Below, in pieces: positions 1-7,112 of a stretch of 47,592 nt of DNA. The position numbers and the translations under genes were made by a program. Below the pieces are notes generated by a model, which worked only from the letters and a program-made list of their open reading frames with translations, made no database searches and was not told the DNA's origin. Position 1 is the first letter of the stretch, and the number at the start of each line of letters is the position of its first letter. The stretch lies in NCBI GenBank assembly GCA_002840845.1, contig PHCS01000030.1, positions 1-47,592 on the forward strand, given 5' to 3'. The DNA comes from Betaproteobacteria bacterium HGW-Betaproteobacteria-14 (GTDB lineage: Bacteria > Pseudomonadota > Gammaproteobacteria > Burkholderiales > Rhodocyclaceae).

Positions 1-284
1 AAGCCCTGGGTCAGCCACGACAGCACCCGCTCTGGGGGAAAGTCGAATACGGGCCGGAAGTCCGGCCCCAAGACGTAGGACTTGCCCTTGGGGTCGTAGT
101 CGATGTTGCCCGGGGCCAACTCCTTGTACAGCGCCAGATCCCTGGATGCGGCGGCGGACTGGATGCCAAACCGCGTGACCAAGTCCTGACGACGTATCTC
201 CCCGATGAAGCGCACGCGCAACTCCACGAACGCGAGCCGGTCGCGTTGTGGCTGGGTTAGATCTGCAAGCTGTTCGTTCGACAT
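1..284 (-). CDS. BrxR/CapW-like WYL-family transcriptional regulator, N-terminal part (cut by window edge)
   Basis: Reverse-strand reading frame starting at the ATG at 284 and running off the left edge; 94 codons are visible. The visible part is a winged-helix DNA-binding domain: a helix with QRDRLAFVELRVRF, then RRQDLVTRFGI, AAASRDLALYKELAPGN and a beta-wing GPDFRPVF followed by PERVLSW. This order (ELR..F.GEI.R.DL..RFG....A.RDL..Y.ELAPGN..YD...K.Y..GPDFRPVF) matches, from memory, the N-terminus of BrxR/CapW-type repressors. Those carry a WYL ligand-binding domain further on, which would lie outside the window. Proteins of this family repress BREX, CBASS and other defence operons. It is divergent from the three-gene operon starting at 444, with about 160 bp between starts, so it most likely controls that operon and itself. 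The WYL domain itself is not seen. Confidence 0.8.
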   Translation of the reverse strand, partial: MSNEQLADLTQPQRDRLAFVELRVRFIGEIRRQDLVTRFGIQSAAASRDLALYKELAPGNIDYDPKGKSYVLGPDFRPVFDFPPERVLSWLTQG

Positions 285-299
285 CCTGGCTGGCTCGTT

Positions 300-326
300 C
301 GGGTTAGCGAATGCTTGTACGGGTTA
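300..326. promoter_or_regulatory. Candidate operator: CGGGTTA direct repeats 20 bp apart
   Basis: CGGGTTA occurs at 300-306 and again at 320-326, two helical turns apart. The first copy also sits inside an imperfect inverted repeat (CGTTCG, six bases, CGAATG). Both lie in the divergent region between the WYL-type regulator and the operon at 444, just upstream of the candidate -35 element at 327. The regulator in the adjacent gene is the likely ligand; this is inference. Confidence 0.4.
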
Positions 327-356
327 TTGCAGAAAGTATATGGTCTGCCCTAGAAT
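327..356 (+). promoter_or_regulatory. Candidate sigma-70 promoter of the accessory operon
   Basis: TTGCAG at 327-332 and TAGAAT at 351-356 are separated by 18 bp. They match four and five of six consensus bases. A transcript would start near 363, about 80 nt upstream of the ATG at 444. The candidate operator repeats lie directly upstream, a layout that would allow repression by the divergent regulator. Confidence 0.45.
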
Positions 357-443
357 CTGTCCATGACTCTATTTTGATTTGTGTGTGCGTCGTATTGTGA
401 TAACCACAAGCGGCGCAGCGATAAAAGGATCGGTACGGGCGCC

Positions 444-2321
444 ATGCAAGATTTCGCGGAGCTTCACCTCAAGCCAGAGACGCTGGCGCGGTACGGGTTG
501 CCGGACATCCCGTACCCGGTCCCAGCGGCCGATCTGAAGTCGGCCCTGCTCGATAACGGGGACCTGCCGCTGGCCGTGATGCTGCACGGTCTGCAGCAGC
601 GTAGCCGGGATGGGGATGCCGAATGGCAGCAGGTCGAACCTGCAATGGATCGGCTTGCCGAGCTATTGGCACCCGACGATGCCCGCGATGTCGTTTCAGC
701 CGCTGGTGACCACTGGTGGCTCGAGGTCGGGCCCGTGGACCTCGGCGGCAAACTGGTCACCATCCAACGTGGCGATGTTCTGATCGCTGCCATCACCGCC
801 CGGGACGACGGACGCTTGCGGGTGGCCGTGTTTCGCCCGTTGGACGCCAAGAGCGCGGAATACCTGATCGGGCTGGGGCAAGTGCCTCACCCTGAGCACG
901 GAGTCTGCATGCGCGAGAACAACTGGGAGTACGCGCTCGACTGCTCCGCCGGCAACGGCAACTACTACGCCGCCGACCGGGGCGAGGCCTACCTGTCCTA
1001 CTGGGAGAAAGGCCTGGGCATCAGTTGGGACGGCTCCGATGTGCCTGAGTGGCGTAAGCAGCTCGACCTCGTTGCCCGGCCCGCCGCCCGCGTGGTCGCA
1101 GAGTTGGGCATCCATTACACCTTGTCTGGCAATGAGGACGAGGAGCCTGTTGTCGATGCGGGCGCGGCGGAAGAATTCGAGACACCGGCACCACTTGCCT
1201 GGCGCAGCAAGCGCCAGCAAAAACGCACGGTCCAGGGGCGGTTTCTGGGCTGCCTACTCGGTGGTGCAGTCGGTGATGCGCTGGGCGCTCCGGTGGAGTT
1301 CATGAAGCGGACCGAGATTCTGCGTCGCTTCGGTCCGAAGGGAATCGCCCAGTACGCACCGGCTTATGGCGGCATGGGGACGATCACCGACGACACGCAG
1401 ATGACCTTGTTCACCGCCGAGGGGTTGATCCGAGGCTGGGTGCGCGGCTGCTTCAAAGGCATCACGACTTATTCCGGGGTAACGGCCCACGCCTATTTGC
1501 GCTGGCTGCAAACCCAAGGCGAACGCCCGATATGCGACATCGACTTCGGCACCGATGAGCCTGGCTGGCTGTTTCAGCAGCGTCAGCTGCACAGCCGTCG
1601 CGCACCGGGCAACACCTGCCTATCGGCCCTGCGGGCGATGAACTCGCTCGGGGAGCCGGCCCGCAACGACAGCAAGGGCTGCGGCGGCGTCATGCGGGTT
1701 GCGCCGGTCGGTCTGTTCGCCTGGCGCCTGCGGCAGTACGAATCTCCCCAAGACGCCTTCCGGCTGGGTACCGAGTTGGCTGCGCTGACCCATGGGCACC
1801 CGACCGGAGCCCTGACCGGTGGTGTGCTGGCGGTGCTGGTCCTGGCACTGACCGATGGCGCGTCGCTGCGCGAGGCATTGGCCGCCGCCAAACTCATGCT
1901 GCGAGCCGAGCCCCGCCACGAAGAGACGCTGCGTGCGATCGAGATGGCTGAGGAGTTAGCCGATTCGGGTTTGCCACATGAAGAAGCCATTGCCCGGCTG
2001 GGCCAGGGCTGGATCGCCGAGGAGGCCCTGGCGATCTCCATCTATTGCGCGCTGGTCGCCCACAATTTCAAACAGGGCGTGATCCTGGCCGTGAACCACG
2101 ATGGTGACTCCGACTCGACCGGAGCGATCGTCGGCAACCTGCTGGGCGCGATGCACGGCGTGAAGGCGATCCCTGCCGAGTGGCTGGAGCCGCTGGAACT
2201 GCGCGACGTCATCACCGAATTGGCTGAAGACCTCTACGCCTTCAAGGATTGGGCGATCGGCGAGTACAGCGACAACGAAGAGCTGAACCAGCGGATCTGG
2301 CGGAAGTACCCGGGATTCTGA
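444..2321 (+). CDS. ADP-ribosylglycohydrolase-family protein with a long uncharacterised N-terminal region
   Basis: A 625-aa protein. Residues about 265-600 form an ADP-ribosylglycohydrolase (DraG/ARH) domain: RFLGCLLGGAVGDALGAPVEF at 266-286, the metal-site motif TDDTQM at 315-320, GCGGVMRV at 412-419, HGHPTGA at 450-456, and the second metal motif HDGDSDSTGA at 552-561. All the acidic metal ligands expected in this family are present, so it should be catalytically competent. Known members remove ADP-ribose from proteins or nucleic acids; the substrate here is unknown. Residues 1-250 are not a domain I recognise. They include a beta-rich stretch (90-135) and an aromatic segment NNWEYALDC...GNYYAADRGEAYLSYWEKG (159-190). 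I chose ATG 444, which has AAGGA at 425-429; an in-frame GTG at 381 is possible. First gene of a three-gene operon; 16 bp separate it from the next start. Confidence 0.85.
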   Translation: MQDFAELHLKPETLARYGLPDIPYPVPAADLKSALLDNGDLPLAVMLHGLQQRSRDGDAEWQQVEPAMDRLAELLAPDDARDVVSAAGDHWWLEVGPVDLGGKLVTIQRGDVLIAAITARDDGRLRVAVFRPLDAKSAEYLIGLGQVPHPEHGVCMRENNWEYALDCSAGNGNYYAADRGEAYLSYWEKGLGISWDGSDVPEWRKQLDLVARPAARVVAELGIHYTLSGNEDEEPVVDAGAAEEFETPAPLAWRSKRQQKRTVQGRFLGCLLGGAVGDALGAPVEFMKRTEILRRFGPKGIAQYAPAYGGMGTITDDTQMTLFTAEGLIRGWVRGCFKGITTYSGVTAHAYLRWLQTQGERPICDIDFGTDEPGWLFQQRQLHSRRAPGNTCLSALRAMNSLGEPARNDSKGCGGVMRVAPVGLFAWRLRQYESPQDAFRLGTELAALTHGHPTGALTGGVLAVLVLALTDGASLREALAAAKLMLRAEPRHEETLRAIEMAEELADSGLPHEEAIARLGQGWIAEEALAISIYCALVAHNFKQGVILAVNHDGDSDSTGAIVGNLLGAMHGVKAIPAEWLEPLELRDVITELAEDLYAFKDWAIGEYSDNEELNQRIWRKYPGF

Positions 2322-2337
2322 GATGGAGTGAACTGGC

Positions 2338-2847
2338 ATGAGCGGAAATCGATGGGACCAGCCGGGTGTGCCCCACAAAGGATGGCACTGCGTGGACGTG
2401 GTCGACCTGCGAGCCGACGGCGAGTCGGCGGACGAAACCGATTACGCGACCTGCCAGATGTGCGGCAACGAGAAGATCCGCTACGTCCACATCATGGAGC
2501 ATCCGGACCTGGACGAGAACTTCGACGTCGGGTGCGTCTGCGCCGAGAAGATGAGCAGCGACTACGAGGGGCCCAAGCGCCGGGAAAACCGTCTGCGCAA
2601 TCGGGCGGTCCGTCGAAAGAAGTGGCTCACGCGAACTTGGCGCACGTCCTCTAAGGGGAATCCGTTCCTGAACATACAGGGGCACAACGTCGGGGTGCAC
2701 ATAAACAAGTTCAAGCGCTGGGGGTACCGCATCGAAGGTCGTTTCGGAGCAAAGACCTATCCCACGATGGAAGCCGCCAAGCTCGCGCTGTTCGATGAAT
2801 TCTGGATGGCGACCCAGGATAACGAGCAACTGTGGAGCAATGATTGA
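2338..2847 (+). CDS. Small four-cysteine, probably zinc-binding, conserved hypothetical protein
   Basis: A 169-aa protein that starts at ATG 2338 after GGAGTG and follows the ADP-ribosylglycohydrolase gene by 16 bp. It has a C39-x2-C42 pair (CQMCGNEKIRYVHIMEHP) and a second pair C66-x-C68 (VGCVCAEKM), a spacing typical of a zinc ribbon or treble-clef knuckle. A strongly basic helix follows (RRENRLRNRAVRRKKWLTRTWR, about 81-102), then a small mixed alpha/beta tail with GYRIEG and TMEAAKLALFDEF. The signature RIRYVHHMEHP...VGC.CA..M.....GP..RE is familiar from bacterial hypothetical proteins, but I know of no function. The basic stretch suggests nucleic-acid contact; this is inference. No signal peptide or membrane segment, so cytoplasmic. 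Confidence 0.8.
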   Translation: MSGNRWDQPGVPHKGWHCVDVVDLRADGESADETDYATCQMCGNEKIRYVHIMEHPDLDENFDVGCVCAEKMSSDYEGPKRRENRLRNRAVRRKKWLTRTWRTSSKGNPFLNIQGHNVGVHINKFKRWGYRIEGRFGAKTYPTMEAAKLALFDEFWMATQDNEQLWSND

Positions 2848-2868
2848 TGAGTCCCGGAGAAATGAGAA

Positions 2869-3615
2869 ATGGCTAAACCTGTCTTAATCGGCTCGCGGAG
2901 CTTCCGAACCCAGAAAAGCGCACTGGACCATTACAAGGCGCTGCTACACCGGTACCAGGACGGGGATCGCATCTCTGACCCAGGGGACCACGCCGACCTC
3001 GTGGCCCTCGTCGAACGGTATGACCCGATTCTTGACCAGGTTGGTGAGCCGGCGAAGGGTTGTGGCCAGATCGGCCACTTCGAACGGCGCCTGAACACAG
3101 GAACGGGCTGGAGCAACTCCGGCTTTTGGGTGGTGCGACTGGACGGGTCCGCCACGGACTTTTCGTACATCTGGGCCGTCAAAGGCCTACCAGGGGACCG
3201 GTCGAAGGATTTCTACGGTGCATGCCGGGAGGCTGTCGCACTCGATCTCGTTCTGGCCAAGAAGCGTGCCTTCGCGGAGCATGGCGACGCTCATGGGTTG
3301 GTTGCATGCGAACTGACTGGCGTGATGGTCAGCATCGACGACGCCCATCTGGATCACGCTTGGCCCAACTTCTCTCACATCGTCAGCGGCTTCCGGGCGG
3401 CCAGGGGCTGGTCAGGTGACATCCCGGACGGAATCGTGTCCGCCCCATCTGACGGGCAGACGACGCCCACCTTCGTCGACAAGGCAGTTGCGGACGCCTT
3501 CCGGGACTACCATCACAACCAGGCGATGCTGCGAATCCTCTCCAAGTCGGCCAACCTCCAGACCGCCAGCCAAGCTCGAAGACCGAAGATTGCACGCCCA
3601 GTGCGGTTGGCTTGA
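2869..3615 (+). CDS. DUF3223 (DCL-type) domain protein with HNH-like C-terminal region
   Basis: A 248-aa protein with GGAG at 2856-2859, 21 bp after the previous gene. Residues about 8-105 match DUF3223: SRSFRTQKSALDHYKALLHRY, a D-rich turn, LVALVERYD, CGQIGHFE and FWVVRLDGSATDFSY. This domain is also found in plant DCL/DOMINO1 proteins and in the C-terminal part of RNA polymerase IV/V large subunits, where it is linked to RNA or rRNA processing. After a helical linker, residues 147-230 carry CELTG, H160-x-D162-H163 followed by WPNFSHIVSGF, and later YHHNQAMLRILSKSANL with H215, H216 and N229. That order resembles an HNH (beta-beta-alpha-metal) nuclease core, although the second zinc cysteines are absent. 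The nuclease idea is inference. The gene ends nine bases before a tmRNA-like T-arm sequence that may mark an island boundary. Confidence 0.8.
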   Translation: MAKPVLIGSRSFRTQKSALDHYKALLHRYQDGDRISDPGDHADLVALVERYDPILDQVGEPAKGCGQIGHFERRLNTGTGWSNSGFWVVRLDGSATDFSYIWAVKGLPGDRSKDFYGACREAVALDLVLAKKRAFAEHGDAHGLVACELTGVMVSIDDAHLDHAWPNFSHIVSGFRAARGWSGDIPDGIVSAPSDGQTTPTFVDKAVADAFRDYHHNQAMLRILSKSANLQTASQARRPKIARPVRLA

Positions 3616-3623
3616 CTGGTTTC

Positions 3624-3666
3624 GGACGCGGGTTCAATTCCGCAAACGGGAATCGAACTGGCGTCC
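3624..3666. repeat. Two opposed tmRNA/tRNA T-arm-like sequences, probable attachment-site scar
   Basis: 3624-3643 reads GGACGCGGGTTCAATTCCGC, nearly the 3' T-arm of a betaproteobacterial tmRNA, with one C missing from the CCC run. The bases before it (GCGGTTGGCTTGACTGGTTTC) also resemble a tmRNA 3' region. 3648-3666, read on the reverse strand, is GGACGCCAGTTCGATTCCC, a second T-arm match. The two form an inverted pair with three mismatches in the core and a short spacer. The 3' end of ssrA is a frequent tyrosine-integrase target. No complete tmRNA is present here, so this is called a scar, not an RNA gene. Confidence 0.45.
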
Positions 3667-3826
3667 TGTCTGATGCACTTGGCTGGTGACCCCGGCCGGG
3701 CAGAACTGGTAGGCTTGTTGGCAGTTGGGGCTGGATTCCGCACCTTTCCGCAGGACTTCGTAGCGGTTCTAAGGCGCTGAGTTACATAGGTTTGGCGCAG
3801 GGTTCCACCCCACCACCAAACTAAAT

Positions 3827-3857
3827 GCCACCCCAATGCGGGTGGCGTTTTGTTTTT
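3827..3857 (+). terminator. Rho-independent terminator
   Basis: GCCACCC at 3827-3833 and GGGTGGC at 3840-3846 make a perfect 7-bp stem with a six-base loop, followed by GTTTTGTTTTTT. It ends transcription arriving from the left, before the secreted-protein gene at 3900. If the T-arm sequence upstream is an att site, this may be the original terminator of a displaced ssrA gene; that is inference. Confidence 0.8.
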
Positions 3858-3899
3858 TCTCGGTATACTCTTCGCCTTAACGATTCCGGCCTGGAGACA

Positions 3900-4211
3900 A
3901 TGATGCGCCCTGCACTCACCATGACCCTTTTCCTGGCGGCTTTACTTGCCGCTCTGCCGGCCGACAGTGACGCCCAAGGTTCTGACGGCGATGCTTCTTC
4001 CAGTGACGCCAGTACTGTTGCGCAACCGAATGAGCAAATGCGCCACATGGCGCCGCAAAGCGAAGCGGAGAAAGCCGAAGCCAAACGCCTTGCCCGGCTG
4101 GAACAGCAGAAGGAAGAGGAGCGATTGCGCCAGGAGCGGGCTCGTCAGTGCGTGATCAAGCCAGTGATGACCGATGCTGAAATCGCCCGCTGCAAGGAAG
4201 TCTGGCGCTGA
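3900..4211 (+). CDS. Small secreted protein of unknown function
   Basis: A 103-aa protein. ATG 3900 is directly followed by a second ATG; GGAG lies five bases upstream. Residues 1-25 (MMRPALTMTLFLAALLAALPADSDA) look like a Sec signal peptide with cleavage near the second alanine-rich turn, so the product is probably periplasmic. The mature part is Ser/Asp-rich, then a charged alpha-helix (SEAEKAEAKRLARLEQQKEEERLRQERARQ) that could form a coiled coil, and ends in CVIKPVMTDAEIARCKEVWR. The two cysteines there may form a disulfide. The gene sits alone between two terminators that use the same stem. No family recognised. Confidence 0.75.
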   Translation: MMRPALTMTLFLAALLAALPADSDAQGSDGDASSSDASTVAQPNEQMRHMAPQSEAEKAEAKRLARLEQQKEEERLRQERARQCVIKPVMTDAEIARCKEVWR

Positions 4212-4231
4212 CCCGACAGCGCTCCCCGAAC

Positions 4232-4258
4232 AAAAAAGCCACCCGAGGGTGGCTTTTT
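4232..4258. terminator. Bidirectional rho-independent terminator
   Basis: AAAAAA, then GCCACCC (4238-4244), a two-base loop, GGGTGGC (4247-4253) and TTTTT. The A-tract and T-tract on the two sides let it stop both the secreted-protein gene (plus) and efp (minus). The stem is identical to that of the terminator at 3827. Confidence 0.9.
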
Positions 4259-4277
4259 CCATGCGCAGCCTTTTCGC

Positions 4278-4838
4278 TCAGCCCTTGACGCGGTTGCGGT
4301 ATTCGCCGGTGCGGGTATCGATTTCGATCTTGTCGCCGATCTCGCAGAAGAGCGGCACGGACACTTCGTAGCCGGTGGCAATCTTGGCCGGCTTGAGCAC
4401 CTTACCTGAGGTGTCTCCGCGAACTGCCGGTTCGGTGTAGATAATCTCGCGCACTACACTGTTGGGCAATTCGACGGAAATCGCCTTGCCGTTGTAGAAC
4501 ACCACCTCGCAGGCCATGCCGTCTTCGATGTAGTTGACCGCGTCGCCCATGCTTTCCTTCTCAACCTCGGACTGGTTGTACTCGGCATCCATGAATACGT
4601 ACATCGGGTCGGCGAAGTAGGAATAGGTTACTTCCTTGCGCTCGAGCTGGACGATCTCGAACTTGTCGTCCGCCTTGTAGATGCTCTCGCTCGGGGAGTC
4701 GGTGAGAAGGTTCTTGAACTTCATCTTGACGACGGCTGCGTTGCGGCCGGACTTGTTGTACTCGGCCTTCTGCACGACCATCGGGTCCTTGCCGATCATG
4801 ATGACGTTGCCTACGCGGAGTTCCTGTGCCAGTTTCAT
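4278..4838 (-). CDS. efp: Translation elongation factor P
   Basis: A 186-aa EF-P, which binds between the ribosomal P and E sites and relieves stalling at polyproline. The three-domain layout is complete: N-terminal KOW-like domain ([13 protein letters not shown]), a central OB fold, and a C-terminal OB fold ending [19 protein letters not shown]. The start at ATG 4838, with AGGA eight bases upstream, places the loop arginine in NKSGRNAAV at residue 32. That is the position rhamnosylated by EarP; an in-frame TTG six bases upstream would shift the numbering. The next gene upstream is earP, so enzyme and substrate sit side by side. A perfect TATAAT 69 bp upstream suggests efp has its own promoter. 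Confidence 0.97.
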   Translation of the reverse strand: MKLAQELRVGNVIMIGKDPMVVQKAEYNKSGRNAAVVKMKFKNLLTDSPSESIYKADDKFEIVQLERKEVTYSYFADPMYVFMDAEYNQSEVEKESMGDAVNYIEDGMACEVVFYNGKAISVELPNSVVREIIYTEPAVRGDTSGKVLKPAKIATGYEVSVPLFCEIGDKIEIDTRTGEYRNRVKG

Positions 4839-4906
4839 GTGCAAAATCCTGCAATAAGGTGGGCGTAACCAAGCCGCCGGGCTAAGCGACGCATAATAAA
4901 CGGGAA

Positions 4907-4912
4907 ATTATA
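4907..4912 (-). promoter_or_regulatory. Candidate -10 element for efp
   Basis: A perfect TATAAT on the reverse strand overlaps the end of earP, 69 bp before the efp ATG. No good -35 hexamer is visible at the expected distance, so this is only a partial promoter call. Confidence 0.4.
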
Positions 4913-6053
4913 GCTTATCCGGGCAGAATTCCGCCAGCCTGGTAGCCGTATCCCCATTCTTCTGCAGGGCCTTCGCCCATCCTTCGGCATGATTCGCCAG
5001 TACCGCACGCTGCGCCCAGAACGCCGGCCAGGAATCACCCGGCGCCTCGCCTCGGCTCCAGGCTTCCCACAAGTCGGTCACGGCCTTCGCCGCCTCAGCA
5101 GGCAATTCGTGGCAATAGATTCGCAGAAAGGCGCCCAGCTTGCTCAGATGCGCCCCTTCGGCCTGGGGATAGGGCTGCCAGACAAACGGTTTCAGGGCCC
5201 ATTGGGCCCGCACGAAAGAGTCCTCGCCGCGGACGAAATTGCAGTCGCAGGCCCATAGAAGCCGGTCGTATTGCTCCTGCTCGAGGAAAGGCAGGATGCG
5301 CACTTCCAGGCTGCCCTGCTTGAGCAAGCTGCCGGCCGCCGGCGCGGGCCGACCAAAGAAAGCGGCAATCGCCTCCCCGGCAACGCCCTCCGGCACCAGG
5401 CAGGTCACCGGCTGGATCTGTTCCCGCCAGAGGGCAAACAGGGTCTCCACCCGGCTGCCCGGATAACAGAACAGCGAAATGCGGCGCTCGTCCGCGCACG
5501 GCGGCACCATGCCGAGATCCTGCCAGAAGGCGGCCTGTGCATGCGCATCCTGCCGGAAAGCCCTACGCTGCTGCGGAAGCGCCCGTTCCATGGGCAAGCC
5601 GCCGGTGTTCGGCGCGAAACCGGGAAAAAAGAAATGCTTGGTCAGGGGCAACCGCGGGTTGCGCGATGCCATGCCGTGGCATTCGCCAACCCAGTCTTCC
5701 GCGCTGAGGTATTCGAGATTGATCCAGCAGGGTTCCACCACACGAGCCGCCATCGCCTGAACATAGCGTTCGGGAAGTTCACAGGCGAATGCCTCGACTA
5801 CCGTCTGCGCTGGTTCAATATCGGGAAACGGCTCCGTCCAGTGCCGAATCTCCACCCCCTGGCATGTCTGAACCGTCAGCGTCGAATCGATACTGTGGCA
5901 GATACGTTTGAAGGCAGACAAATCGTCTACCCAGAGACAGATTTGCAGGTCGTACTCGCCCGCCAGCTGGCGGGCAAGGCGCCAGCAGACTCCGATATCC
6001 CCAAAGTTGTCGACGACCCGGCAGAAAAGATCCCAGGACTTTTGCCGAGACAT
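4908..6053 (-). CDS. earP: EF-P arginine rhamnosyltransferase EarP
   Basis: A 381-aa GT-B inverting glycosyltransferase that attaches rhamnose from dTDP-L-rhamnose to Arg32 of EF-P. The N-terminal signature SWDLFCRVVDNFGDIGVCWRLARQL carries the two aspartates (Asp15 and Asp19 here) reported as essential in EarP. The nucleotide-sugar half shows FFFPGFAPNTGGLPME, FCYPGS and the near-invariant RGEDSFVRAQWALKPFVWQPYPQ. Length is normal for the family. The start at 6053 gives the usual short lead before WDLFC; another ATG lies nine bases upstream (6062), and no strong ribosome-binding site separates them. It directly precedes efp, the normal genomic pairing. Divergent from the HDOD gene. Confidence 0.95.
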   Translation of the reverse strand: MSRQKSWDLFCRVVDNFGDIGVCWRLARQLAGEYDLQICLWVDDLSAFKRICHSIDSTLTVQTCQGVEIRHWTEPFPDIEPAQTVVEAFACELPERYVQAMAARVVEPCWINLEYLSAEDWVGECHGMASRNPRLPLTKHFFFPGFAPNTGGLPMERALPQQRRAFRQDAHAQAAFWQDLGMVPPCADERRISLFCYPGSRVETLFALWREQIQPVTCLVPEGVAGEAIAAFFGRPAPAAGSLLKQGSLEVRILPFLEQEQYDRLLWACDCNFVRGEDSFVRAQWALKPFVWQPYPQAEGAHLSKLGAFLRIYCHELPAEAAKAVTDLWEAWSRGEAPGDSWPAFWAQRAVLANHAEGWAKALQKNGDTATRLAEFCPDKL

Positions 6054-6177
6054 GTATCTCATTGTTGCGAAATAATTTTCATCCTGATAATGGATGCCGC
6101 CCGGCTGATCGGCCTCAAGCCATCCAAATCCGTGCCGTAATTATAACTATCGGTAATGGCTGGAAAATTTAACTTCG

Positions 6178-7050
6178 ATGCTGCAACGCCCGCTGCCTGA
6201 TCTCGAGTCCTGGGTGAAATACCTCAGCCAGGCCGACATTCCCGTGTTGAAGCGCACTGCACGGGAATTGGCACGTCTGCGCGAGAACGAGGAGAACGTC
6301 AGCGGCCGGCAGGTCGCCGGAGCCATTCTGCAGGATCCGTTGATGACCCTGCGCGTGCTCGCCTACATCGAAGCCTCGCGGCGTTCCAGCCAGACGGCCG
6401 ACATCACCACCATCGACCGCGCCGTGATGATGATCGGCATCACGCCATTCTTTGCCAGGTTCGACAACCTGCCGTTGGTCGAGGACAGGCTGAAGGAGCA
6501 ACCGCAGGCTCTCATCGGCCTGCTGCGCGTGATTGCGCGCGCCCGTCAGGCCTCGATCTTCGCGCGCGACTGGGCGGTGCAGCGCCATGACCTCGACGTG
6601 GATGAAGTCACCATTGCCGCCCTGCTCCACGACAGCGCGGAAATCCTGCTCTGGAGCTTTGCCCCCACGCTGATGCTTGACATCCGCGCCCTGCAGGCGA
6701 ATAACCGCGGCCTGCGCAGCGCTACGGCACAAGAAGCCGTGCTCGGCATCCAGACCACCGCGTTGCAGCTCGCGCTCGCCCGCGCCTGGCGACTTCCGGA
6801 ACTGCTGCTCAGCCTGATGGACGACAGCCACGCCGAGCACCCGCGCGTGCGCAATGTCATACACGCCGTCAACCTCGCGCGGCACTCGGCCAACGGATGG
6901 AACGATCCGGCCATTCCAGACGATATCGCCGAGATCAGCAAGCTGCTGGGCATCTCGGGAGAAACGCTTATGGCTCGCTTGCGCCGGCTGGTAGATATCC
7001 CGCCCGCGGAGGAGTTGCCGCAAGCCGGGGAAGGCGCACCGAGTCCATAG
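6178..7050 (+). CDS. HDOD-domain signalling protein
   Basis: A 290-aa soluble protein. Residues about 18-205 form an HDOD domain, a non-catalytic relative of HD phosphohydrolases: LPDLESWVKYLSQADIPVLKRTARELARL, VAGAILQDPLMTLRVLAYIE, TIDRAVMMIGI and VDEVTIAALLHDSAEILLW. The LLHD part is kept, but the full HD metal site is not evident. HDOD proteins usually act as signalling scaffolds linked to cyclic-di-GMP, motility or stress. No receiver or output domain is attached. Divergent from earP. A TATAAC -10-like sequence near 6142 is a possible promoter; no clear ribosome-binding site is seen before ATG 6178. Confidence 0.85.
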   Translation: MLQRPLPDLESWVKYLSQADIPVLKRTARELARLRENEENVSGRQVAGAILQDPLMTLRVLAYIEASRRSSQTADITTIDRAVMMIGITPFFARFDNLPLVEDRLKEQPQALIGLLRVIARARQASIFARDWAVQRHDLDVDEVTIAALLHDSAEILLWSFAPTLMLDIRALQANNRGLRSATAQEAVLGIQTTALQLALARAWRLPELLLSLMDDSHAEHPRVRNVIHAVNLARHSANGWNDPAIPDDIAEISKLLGISGETLMARLRRLVDIPPAEELPQAGEGAPSP

Positions 7051-7112
7051 CAGTCGGAATCCTGAACAGTCGATTACAATACGCGCACGTTGCTCAAACC
7101 AGGGGGGGAATC

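Larger units (their letters stand above)
3616..3899. other. Non-coding junction between accessory DNA and core genome
   Basis: 284 bp without a supported gene. It holds the paired T-arm-like sequences (3624-3666), about 160 bp (3667-3826) in which I recognise nothing, and a rho-independent terminator (3827-3857). A reverse-strand open frame over 3513-3836 is low-complexity and antisense to the DUF3223 gene; I do not regard it as a gene. Confidence 0.5.

Noticed and set aside
3600..3670. A tmRNA or tRNA gene
   Set aside because: Only a T-arm-like piece is present, with a base missing from the CCC run and no acceptor or CCA; the 5' half is absent.
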